Shown here: piece after piece, positions 1-5,367 of the stretch
Position numbering within the stretch: position 1 is the first letter of the stretch
Layout: each line of letters starts with the position of its first letter
DNA from: Rhodospirillaceae bacterium
GTDB taxonomy: Bacteria > Pseudomonadota > Alphaproteobacteria > Rhodospirillales_A > Casp-alpha2
Reading direction: 5' to 3'
NCBI GenBank assembly: GCA_003488105.1
Contig: DNMS01000323.1
Location: 1,057-7,532, forward strand
Length of the DNA stretch: 6,476 nucleotides
Translations under genes and position numbers: made by a program
The notes under the pieces: model-generated
What the model was told of the DNA's origin: nothing
Database searches by the model: none
Seen by the model: the letters and a program-made list of their open reading frames with translations, nothing else

Positions 1-973
1 TCATCAGCCACAGCACGGTCATCACCAGTCCCAAGACCAGGGCCAGGATGCCGCGCCGCCATTGTTCGGGCTGCTCGACCGCACCGGCCAGGGAGAACTT
101 GGCGTTGCCGTCATGATCGAACACGCCCCAATAGGGGCCGACGCTTCCTTCCATGGTCTTCCACGGCTGATCGAAGGCCTCCATCAGGTTGTAGCCGATG
201 CCATGGCGCGATGCTTCGGACACGAACTTGCGGATGATGGTGGCCTGGGTCATGGGGTCGGGGCCGGCATCGCGGTTGCGGTAACCGCGTGACGGCCAGC
301 CGAATTCCGCGATGATCGCGTCTTTCCCAGGGAACGTGTCGAGCACTTCGCGGTAGCGTTCGAACGCATAGGAAACGGCGTTCTGCGCGCCGACGGCTTC
401 CCAGTAGGGCAGCACGTGGATCGACATGAAATCGACCTCGTCGACCAGGTCGGGATGGGAAAGCCAGCGGTCCCAGGTTTCCCCGGTGGTCACCGGTACG
501 GGCACGCGGGTGCGCACCTCGCGGATGATGGCGATCAACTCTTCCAGCGTCAGGTCTTCGCGCAGCAGCGTTTCGTTGCCCACGAACACGGCGCGGATGT
601 TGGGATACTTGCGGACCAAGGTGATCGCGGTCTCGATCTCCCGCCGGTTGGAGGCGTCGTCGCGGCCCAGCCAGATGCCGAGCATGACCTCGATCCCGCG
701 TTCCTTGGCAAGTGCGGGCACCTGGGCCTGGATGCCGCTGACCGTATAGGTGCGCACGGACCGGGACACGGGCTTGATGACGTCCAGGGCATGGGCCAGT
801 TCCCGCAAGGTCGCCGACCGCCCGAACCAGACTTCGCGGGGCGCACCGATGTTGAAGGACATGGAATGCACCTTGCCCGTCACGTCAGGCAGCACGGCCG
901 TTTCCAAGGTCGTGGCCCAGGCCAACCCATGCAGGACAGCGGCGACCAAGGCCGCCGCGAGGACGTTTTTCAT
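1..973 (-). CDS. GH17 family beta-1,3-glucanase/transglycosylase, membrane-tethered (3' end cut by window)
   Basis: The first 324 codons are visible; the gene continues past the left edge. Residues 1-20 form a signal peptide (MKNV, a hydrophobic Ala/Val/Leu core, likely cleavage after AWA). Residues about 35-300 match a glycoside hydrolase family 17 (beta/alpha)8 barrel: the FVGNE motif supplies the likely acid/base Glu134 and IAEFGWPS the likely nucleophile Glu223, with FMSIHVLPYW (182-191) between them. After the barrel a hydrophobic stretch begins at residue 309 and is cut by the edge, so at least one membrane segment follows. Known proteobacterial GH17 proteins with multi-spanning C-terminal regions act as beta-1,3-glucan transglycosylases or hydrolases on periplasmic or exported glucans; that role is inferred here. 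The ATG at 971-973 is chosen because it begins the signal peptide, but no good ribosome binding site precedes it. It lies 255 bp downstream of the MmgE/PrpD gene, so is probably a separate transcription unit. Confidence 0.85.
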   Translation of the reverse strand, partial: MKNVLAAALVAAVLHGLAWATTLETAVLPDVTGKVHSMSFNIGAPREVWFGRSATLRELAHALDVIKPVSRSVRTYTVSGIQAQVPALAKERGIEVMLGIWLGRDDASNRREIETAITLVRKYPNIRAVFVGNETLLREDLTLEELIAIIREVRTRVPVPVTTGETWDRWLSHPDLVDEVDFMSIHVLPYWEAVGAQNAVSYAFERYREVLDTFPGKDAIIAEFGWPSRGYRNRDAGPDPMTQATIIRKFVSEASRHGIGYNLMEAFDQPWKTMEGSVGPYWGVFDHDGNAKFSLAGAVEQPEQWRRGILALVLGLVMTVLWLM

Positions 974-1228
974 CTTATTTTAGGCACCCAAGAGCGGTAA
1001 CACGATTGAACCACTTCACGCGGCGCTTCCGGGCCGCACGGCAGAACGACGGATACTTAAGGCGCGCTGTACCCCGCGCAAGGGGCAATGAGGCGGTGCT
1101 GCCAGAGTTTCAGACTCTTTTGGCCACCACGGCGCAGAGATTGCGCCAGTTTGCACCTGCGAACAAGAGGCAGAATTCACAAATTTTCAATCACCCGAAA
1201 CGACCGACGAGGGCAAACGAAACGGACG
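974..1228. other. Intergenic region between GH17 and MmgE/PrpD genes
   Basis: This 255-bp gap separates two minus-strand genes. I see no convincing coding frame in it. It holds two small inverted repeats (1101-1124 and 1131-1147) and part of a weak hairpin at the MmgE/PrpD stop codon, all listed separately. A promoter for the GH17 gene should lie here, but I could not identify a convincing -35/-10 pair. The TAAAAT just before the GH17 ATG is too close to the start codon to serve as a normal -10 box. Confidence 0.6.
1101..1147. repeat. Two adjacent small inverted repeats in the intergenic region
   Basis: First element: GCC-AGAGT (1101-1108), loop TTCAG, ACTCT (1114-1118), a three-base TTT bulge, then GGC (1122-1124). 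Second element: GGCGCA (1131-1136), loop GAGAT, TGCGCC (1142-1147), a perfect 6-bp stem. Read on the minus strand they could be a termination or processing region for the MmgE/PrpD transcript or leader structure for the GH17 gene. Neither is followed by a T-run in the minus direction, so a classical intrinsic terminator is not supported. Confidence 0.4.
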
Positions 1229-1242
1229 TTAAGCTTTCGTTT
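1215..1242 (-). terminator. Weak hairpin overlapping the MmgE/PrpD stop codon
   Basis: AAACGAAA (1215-1222) and TTTCGTTT (1235-1242) form a perfect 8-bp inverted repeat with a 12-base loop that contains the stop codon at 1229-1231. The stem is A+T-rich and no clear T-run follows it on the minus strand, so it may be only a weak terminator or RNA-stability element, or chance. Confidence 0.22.
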
Positions 1243-2629
1243 CCATGAGCTTGACGAGTTCGGGAATGCTGGCCGCGGTCTCCAGGGACATCAGGCCATC
1301 GAACAGCGGACGCAGGCGCTCCGCCGGCAGGGCCCGGCCGGCGCAATCTTCGAATTTGTCCCACAATTCGTCCCGCGACATGGTGTTGTCGCCGCTGCGT
1401 CCGATGAGGTTCGACACCGTTTCCGTGAGCTTGCGCCCGTCCTTCAGGGTGACGATCACTTCCGCTCCCCAATTGTCCTTGTCGTCGCCATCGAGGTCGG
1501 GATGGGGCCGTGCCGTGGTGACCGCGAGCAGGCGCCTGACGGGCTCCTCGCGGAAGGCGTCGCCCTCGAAATCCTTCAACCGCACCGTGCCGTCCAACAG
1601 CGTGCGCGCGACCGTGTACTGGACCGAGAATTTGGCCTCCAACTCGCTGTCGGGCAGGGGCGTATTGGTGTGTCTGAGGCGCCGCTGATGGGGCATGATC
1701 TCGATGCCTGCGACGGCTTCGGCCGGAATCTCGTGCTTGCCGGCCAGCCGTTGCATGGCGGTGATGCACTGATGGGTCGATCCGCAGCAGGGGAACTGCT
1801 TGATCGCCAAGTCTTCGGCCTCGATCTCCCAGGGGCCGTTGTCCCAGCCGTCCAGCAGGCGTTCGGCGGCATAGGTGCCGGGGCCGTTGAAGACCTCGAA
1901 GAAGCCTTGATGGTGCTCCATGGCCCCGGGGTTGGCGTCATGGCCTTGTTCGGCCAGCAGCACGGCCAGCACGCCGGACCGTGCCGAATGACCGACATGC
2001 AGCGGCTTGGTCATGGTCCCGAAATTGGCTTTCAGGCCGCTGGCCAGGGAGGCCGCCATAGCCAGCGCCATGGCCGTCTGTTCGGCGGACAGGCCGATCA
2101 GCCGCGCCGATCCCGCGACGGTGCCGAAAATGCCGAGTGTGGCGGTCGGATGCCAGCCCTTGTCATAATGATGGGGATGGACGGCGCGGGCCAGGCGCAT
2201 TTCCGCCTCCAGCCCCACGGCATAGGCCGTGATCAGGTTCTGGCCGGAAAGGCCCCGGTCCTCGGCCAAGGCGAACAGAGGAGCAACCAACGGCACCGAC
2301 TGATGGCCGCCGAACACGGAGGAGAAATCGTCGAAATCCAACGCATGCGACGCAATGCCGTTGACGAAGGCGGCATCCAGCGCGCTGGTCCGTCGCCCCG
2401 TGCCGAACACCAGCGCCGATCCGGGCGCCGTGGCGATGCCGGGGGTGCCGAGCGCAATCTGCGTACAATCTTCGGGCAGGCCGGCCAGGGTCACGCCGAC
2501 GGTATCGGTGATGCCCAGCTTGGCGAGCCACAGACCCTTTTCGGAAATCACCTTGGGGTCGTAGCCGATGATACGCTCCGCCAAACGCGTCAAAAGGGCG
2601 CGCTGGTCCGTTGCGGAAATATTATTCAT
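1229..2629 (-). CDS. MmgE/PrpD family protein (dehydratase/decarboxylase superfamily)
   Basis: The 466-residue length is typical of this superfamily, which includes 2-methylcitrate dehydratase (PrpD), cis-aconitate decarboxylase and iminodisuccinate epimerase. Family features seen: the HALDFDD block (95-101), the GWHPT block (159-162) with a likely catalytic His160, the KPLHVGH block with Lys208 and His211, and the KQFPCCGSTH block (277-286). An all-helical N-terminal domain (about 1-260) is followed by the smaller C-terminal domain. The ATG at 2627-2629 is supported by GAGG five bases upstream. No prpB, prpC or other methylcitrate-cycle gene is nearby, so PrpD activity itself is not supported and the substrate is open; a small organic acid with a hydroxyl, double bond or carboxylate to eliminate is likely. 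The preceding 81-bp gap contains an operator-like palindrome, suggesting repression by a ligand-responsive regulator encoded elsewhere. Confidence 0.92.
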   Translation of the reverse strand: MNNISATDQRALLTRLAERIIGYDPKVISEKGLWLAKLGITDTVGVTLAGLPEDCTQIALGTPGIATAPGSALVFGTGRRTSALDAAFVNGIASHALDFDDFSSVFGGHQSVPLVAPLFALAEDRGLSGQNLITAYAVGLEAEMRLARAVHPHHYDKGWHPTATLGIFGTVAGSARLIGLSAEQTAMALAMAASLASGLKANFGTMTKPLHVGHSARSGVLAVLLAEQGHDANPGAMEHHQGFFEVFNGPGTYAAERLLDGWDNGPWEIEAEDLAIKQFPCCGSTHQCITAMQRLAGKHEIPAEAVAGIEIMPHQRRLRHTNTPLPDSELEAKFSVQYTVARTLLDGTVRLKDFEGDAFREEPVRRLLAVTTARPHPDLDGDDKDNWGAEVIVTLKDGRKLTETVSNLIGRSGDNTMSRDELWDKFEDCAGRALPAERLRPLFDGLMSLETAASIPELVKLMETKA

Positions 2630-2675
2630 GGTTGCCTCATCCCTTTACCGCCGGACTTTCAGGCCCGTGCGCCTC

Positions 2676-2699
2676 CCTTGATTGTATACAATATCAAGG
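2676..2699. promoter_or_regulatory. Operator-like nested palindrome upstream of the MmgE/PrpD gene (GntR-type candidate)
   Basis: ATTGTATACAAT at 2681-2692 is a perfect 12-bp palindrome. Around it CCTTGAT (2676-2682) and ATCAAGG (2693-2699) form a second inverted repeat with the same core between them. This A+T-rich island stands out in high-GC sequence. TTGTATACAA-like sites are typical operators of FadR-type (FCD) GntR regulators, which often control organic-acid catabolism. It lies 52 bases from the MmgE/PrpD start and 12 bases beyond the metA stop. The outer arms could also fold as RNA at the metA 3' end, but no T-run follows, so an operator is the better reading. Confidence 0.6.
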
Positions 2700-2714
2700 A
2701 GGGGGCGGCGTCAA
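2686..2714 (-). promoter_or_regulatory. Candidate promoter of the MmgE/PrpD gene
   Basis: On the minus strand TTGACG (2714-2709) could be a -35 box, with TTGTAT (2691-2686) 17 bases on as a poor -10 box; the overlapping TATACAAT is a better -10 by sequence but sits 20 bases away. Either -10 lies inside the palindrome, so a bound repressor would block RNA polymerase. The -35 candidate overlaps the metA stop codon. The assignment rests only on resemblance. Confidence 0.3.
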
Positions 2715-3631
2715 TCCTCGCCGATCCTGTGCGGATCGAACGGCGTCGACTGGTAGACCATGTTGATCCAGTTGCCGAACAGGATATGGGCATAGGCGCG
2801 CCAACGGTTGACCGGCGTCTTGGCCGGATCGTTGCCGGGGTAGTAGTTGGCGGGGACCTGAATGTCCGCGCCCTTTTCGGCATCGCGGCGGTATTCGGCG
2901 TCCAACGTGTCGGAATCGTATTCCAGATGATTGAACATGTGGACGTGGTTGAGCTTGTGGTCGTGGACCAGGGCGATGCCCGTCGCGGCTCCTTCCATGA
3001 GGATTTCCAACTGCGGGAAGGGCTTGAGGTCGGCGGCATGGTTTTCCGTATGGCGCGACACGGGAATGTTCAGGCTGTCGTTCAGGCCCCGGCACAGTTC
3101 CGACGCGGTGTTGAGCACCTGGTGTTCGAATACACCGAACGCCTTGTGCGGCAACTGATATTTGGGAATGCCGTAGAAATGATGGAGCGCCGCCTGCGCC
3201 CCCCAGCACAGGTTGAACAGGCTGTGCACGTTGCTCCGCGACCAGTCGAAGATCTGGCACAGTTCATCCCAATAGGTGACGGCTTCGAACGGCAGTTGTT
3301 CGATGGGCGCACCGGTGACGATCAGCCCGTCGAACTTCTGGTCCGTGACCTGGGTCCACGGATGGTAGAAATCGATCATGTGCTGTTCGTCGACGGTCTT
3401 CGGCTTGTGCGTGGTCAGCGCCAGCAGATGCATCTCGATCTGCAGGGGCGTCGCGCCCAGCACGCGGGCCAACTGGGTTTCCGTCTTCTGCTTCAAGGGC
3501 ATCAGGTTCAGCACCGCGATGCGCAGCGGGCGAATGTCCTGAAGCATCGCCTGATCATCGCCGATGATCGGCACGCCCTCTTTTTCCAGGACAGCGCGGG
3601 CGGGAAGGTCTGACGGAATCTTGATCGGCAT
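2711..3631 (-). CDS. metA: Homoserine O-acetyltransferase (MetA family)
   Basis: The 306-residue protein aligns along its length with MetA, which acylates homoserine with acyl-CoA as the first committed step of methionine synthesis in the cytoplasm. Family residues fall at the same numbers as in E. coli MetA: Lys47, the acyl-carrying Cys142 (LCWGAQAAL), His235 and Glu237 (HLEYD), and Arg249. Position 111, in VTGAPIEQL, is Glu; Glu here is associated with acetyl-CoA use and Gly with succinyl-CoA, so acetyl-CoA is predicted. The start MPIKIP at 3629-3631 matches the conserved MetA N terminus. A longer in-frame start at 3748 would add 39 Pro/Arg-rich residues and overlap the upstream gene. The ribosome binding site is modest (ACAGG, six bases from ATG). 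The gene follows the P-loop NTPase gene after 77 bp on the same strand, so co-transcription is possible. Confidence 0.95.
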   Translation of the reverse strand: MPIKIPSDLPARAVLEKEGVPIIGDDQAMLQDIRPLRIAVLNLMPLKQKTETQLARVLGATPLQIEMHLLALTTHKPKTVDEQHMIDFYHPWTQVTDQKFDGLIVTGAPIEQLPFEAVTYWDELCQIFDWSRSNVHSLFNLCWGAQAALHHFYGIPKYQLPHKAFGVFEHQVLNTASELCRGLNDSLNIPVSRHTENHAADLKPFPQLEILMEGAATGIALVHDHKLNHVHMFNHLEYDSDTLDAEYRRDAEKGADIQVPANYYPGNDPAKTPVNRWRAYAHILFGNWINMVYQSTPFDPHRIGED

Positions 3632-3684
3632 GGCGGCCTGTCCGGCGTTGGTTTCAGGTTGGGTCAGCACGTGTCTGGTGCGGT

Positions 3685-3698
3685 GCCGCGGGCGCGGC
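3685..3698 (-). terminator. Short GC hairpin after the P-loop NTPase gene
   Basis: GCCGC (3685-3689) and GCGGC (3694-3698) form a perfect 5-bp GC stem with a four-base loop, 10 bases past the NTPase stop codon and about 54 bases before metA. No T-run follows on the minus strand, so it is at best a weak terminator or attenuator between the two genes. Confidence 0.22.
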
Positions 3699-3708
3699 GG
3701 AGACGGTA

Positions 3709-4680
3709 TTAGAAATCCAATGCCCGGCGTTGGGCGCGGGCAAGGCATGCGTTCACATAGTGTGTGGCATTGGCCGCGGCAACCTTGTTGTCGGCGGATT
3801 GCGCGCGCATGGTGTCGAATACCCGCCGCAATACCTTGTTGGCGTCCGGTACCAGTTGGCCCTGGGGTGGGTCGGCGAACAGGTCGGCGACGTCGATGGT
3901 GAAGCCGTATTTTTCCGCCATCCGGGCATAGCGCGGCTTGCGGTCCTGGACCAGGGCGGGGAACAGGGTGCGGGCGAAATCCTTGGGTCCGACGCCCTTG
4001 CCGTCGGCGGGTTGGTCGGCCAGATGCTTTTCGATAAATGATGGGTAATAGAACAGGGGCTTGGGGTCGCTTTCGGCCCGTTCCTTCAGCGCATCCTCGT
4101 CGGTTTTACCGGCACGGATATAGAGGATAAGGGTATCGGCGCGGAGTGCGGTGATCACGGGGTCGTCGGGATCGTCCAGGTCGACGATTTCGCACAGGCT
4201 GCCCGACGCGTCGTTGATAAAATCCTTACAGCGATAGATTTCCCAGGCCTTGGCGATGAAGTGACCGGTATCCTTCATGGCTTCCTGTTCGCCCCAGCGA
4301 TAGAGCCCTTGGCGCTTTAGGAACGTGGCCTTGTCCAGGCCGCCCTCGGCCGGATCGCCGTACATGCCGAGGAACGTGGATACCGGATCCAGGTTGTCGA
4401 CGCTGATGTTGTGGTTGATGTAGATGGAATCCGAGCGCAGCAGGTTGGCCACGAAAGTGTCCTGCATGTGCATGATCTTGTACTTGATATTGTCCAGGAT
4501 GTGTTCGGCGAGATAGCGCGTGCCGATGCGGTAGTCGGCCGAATAGTGGTACCAGTCGGCACGGCGGCGCAGGCTGGTGGACAGCATGGTTTTGCCCACG
4601 CCGGACATGCCCAGCAGCGTGATCGCGTGGGGGAGTTGGCGGAACGCCTCGAAATCGTTGAGATATGCTTCAGAGCTCAT
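3709..4680 (-). CDS. P-loop NTPase of unknown function
   Basis: This 323-residue soluble protein has a clear Walker A motif, GMSGVGKT, at residues 24-31, close to the N terminus as in small kinases and simple ATPases. A possible Walker B segment is EIVDLDD (164-170), and TLILYIRA (183-190) looks like a core beta strand. A conserved-looking SADYRIGTRYL block (47-57) follows the P-loop by about 16 residues, the spacing where nucleotide kinases carry substrate-binding residues. No signal peptide or membrane segment is seen. I cannot name the family; a kinase or a regulatory ATPase are both possible. The ATG at 4678-4680 is chosen because the protein then begins just before the NTPase fold. A TTG at 4755 would add 25 residues; neither start has a good ribosome binding site. 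The gene is divergent from aorA and upstream of metA, but neither neighbour explains its role. Confidence 0.75.
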   Translation of the reverse strand: MSSEAYLNDFEAFRQLPHAITLLGMSGVGKTMLSTSLRRRADWYHYSADYRIGTRYLAEHILDNIKYKIMHMQDTFVANLLRSDSIYINHNISVDNLDPVSTFLGMYGDPAEGGLDKATFLKRQGLYRWGEQEAMKDTGHFIAKAWEIYRCKDFINDASGSLCEIVDLDDPDDPVITALRADTLILYIRAGKTDEDALKERAESDPKPLFYYPSFIEKHLADQPADGKGVGPKDFARTLFPALVQDRKPRYARMAEKYGFTIDVADLFADPPQGQLVPDANKVLRRVFDTMRAQSADNKVAAANATHYVNACLARAQRRALDF

Positions 4681-4797
4681 GCCCAAGGTTTGGCCTGCGC
4701 CGTTTCGCTTGTAAAGAGCTTTGATCGGGCCGCCACCGGCAAAAATTAATTCCAAGCCCCCGTGGGTGGAGTGCTAAGCTTGTGTCAGGATAAATAT

Positions 4798-4840
4798 GGC
4801 GTCCGGCGCCGCAAAAATGCGGACAAACGACCGGAACGCC
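4798..4840 (+). promoter_or_regulatory. Two-part hairpin in the aorA leader
   Basis: An outer stem pairs GGCGTCCGG (4798-4806) with CCGGA-A-CGCC (4831-4840), nine pairs with one bulged A at 4836. Inside it CCGCA (4809-4813) pairs with TGCGG (4818-4822) around an AAAA loop. An alternative pairing, GTCCG (4801-4805) with CGGAC (4820-4824), excludes both. The structure ends 20 bases before the aorA ribosome binding site, so it could influence translation or RNA stability. If TAAATAT (4791-4797) is the true -10 box, transcription would start near 4803 and the outer stem would be partly lost. No known riboswitch class was recognised. Confidence 0.35.
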
Positions 4841-4860
4841 CACACCAGCAATCACCGAAC

Positions 4861-4867
4861 GGGAGGA
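4861..4867 (+). promoter_or_regulatory. Ribosome binding site of aorA
   Basis: GGGAGGA contains a full GGAGG core five bases before the aorA ATG, which fixes that start codon. Confidence 0.85.
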
Positions 4868-4871
4868 TTTC

Positions 4872-5351
4872 ATGCTGAAAGCCTTGAACATTGATCCTGG
4901 CAAGTGCACGGGCTGCCTGCAGTGCGAACTTGCCTGCTCTTTCGAAAACGAGGGCGTGTTCAATCCGTCCAAGTCGCGGATCAAAGTCTTCAATTTCCAC
5001 GACCAGGGCCGCTTCGTGCCTTATACCTGCACGCAATGCGACGAGGCCTGGTGCATGCACGCCTGTCCGGTCGACGCCATATCCCTGAACAAGCTGACCG
5101 GGGCCAAAGAGGTCAACGACAACCTCTGCGTCGGCTGCAAGGTCTGCACCATCGCCTGTCCCTTCGGCACGGTGAATTACAATTCCGCCACCGGCAAGGT
5201 CATCAAATGCGACCTGTGCGGCGGCGATCCGGAATGCGCCAAGGCCTGCCCGACCGACGCCATCACCTATGTGGACGCCGATTGGACCGGCCTGGACAAG
5301 ATGCGCAAATGGGCGGCCAAGACCGACGCCGGCCAGCAAGCCGCGCACTGA
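4872..5351 (+). CDS. aorA: AOR-associated ferredoxin subunit with four [4Fe-4S] clusters
   Basis: This 159-residue cytoplasmic protein carries sixteen cysteines in four quartets: Cys12/15/18/22 (CTGCLQCELAC), Cys53/56/61/65 ending in CP, Cys86/89/92/96 (CVGCKVCTIACP), and Cys113/116/122/126 ending in CP. That is enough for four [4Fe-4S] clusters, a short electron wire. The arrangement matches the AorA subunit of the Aromatoleum/Thauera tungsten aldehyde oxidoreductase and, more loosely, the ferredoxin-like subunits of DMSO-reductase-type enzymes. It lies 16 bp before the AOR catalytic subunit gene with a strong ribosome binding site, so the two are surely one operon. The expected role is passing electrons from the tungstopterin subunit to a flavin subunit or another acceptor. 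The final residues are Ala/Gln-rich with no membrane anchor. Confidence 0.9.
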   Translation: MLKALNIDPGKCTGCLQCELACSFENEGVFNPSKSRIKVFNFHDQGRFVPYTCTQCDEAWCMHACPVDAISLNKLTGAKEVNDNLCVGCKVCTIACPFGTVNYNSATGKVIKCDLCGGDPECAKACPTDAITYVDADWTGLDKMRKWAAKTDAGQQAAH

Positions 5352-5352
5352 C

Positions 5353-5360
5353 GGGGAGGA
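5353..5360 (+). promoter_or_regulatory. Ribosome binding site of aorB
   Basis: GGGGAGGA lies in the 16-bp gap after the aorA stop, with its GGAGG core eight bases before the ATG at 5368. It rules out the out-of-frame ATG at 5360-5362, which touches the site itself. Confidence 0.85.
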
Positions 5361-5367
5361 TGATGTC

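Larger units (their letters stand above)
4681..4871. promoter_or_regulatory. Divergent intergenic region between the P-loop NTPase gene and aorA
   Basis: Promoters for both directions must lie in this 191-bp region or upstream genes would not be transcribed, since the flanking genes are divergent. An A+T-rich patch at 4739-4751 and a TAAATAT (4791-4797) that could be a -10 box for aorA stand out, but no convincing -35 partner was found for either direction. Its aorA-proximal half holds a foldable leader and a small upstream ORF. Confidence 0.55.

Noticed and set aside
1088..3613. A stop-free frame of 841 codons on the plus strand, opposite the MmgE/PrpD and metA genes
   Set aside because: It lies antisense to two genes with clear family motifs, begins without a ribosome binding site and shows no recognisable domain. 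Long antisense frames are expected in high-GC DNA with strong third-position bias.
3632..3708. A SAM-II or other SAM riboswitch upstream of metA, as found in many alphaproteobacteria
   Set aside because: The gap is short and I could not fit the SAM-II pseudoknot: the A-rich strand and the U-rich loop are absent. A covariance-model search would settle it.
3632..3748. A 39-residue N-terminal extension of MetA from an upstream in-frame start at 3748
   Set aside because: The extension is Pro/Arg-rich, overlaps the end of the NTPase gene, and the conserved MetA N terminus (MPIKIP) starts at 3631.
4681..4755. A TTG start at 4755 extending the P-loop NTPase by 25 residues
   Set aside because: The extra residues (starting ELIFAGGG) do not look like part of the fold, and there is no properly spaced ribosome binding site. 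It cannot be fully excluded because the ATG also has a weak site.
4735..4756. A sigma-54-like promoter (TTGG...TTTGC on the minus strand)
   Set aside because: The GG-to-GC spacing is 11 bases rather than the required 10, and the -24 element matches poorly.
4780..4794. An FNR/CRP-type box (TTGTG-N4-GATAA) upstream of aorA
   Set aside because: The right half-site matches the FNR consensus at only two of five positions, so oxygen control cannot be claimed from it.
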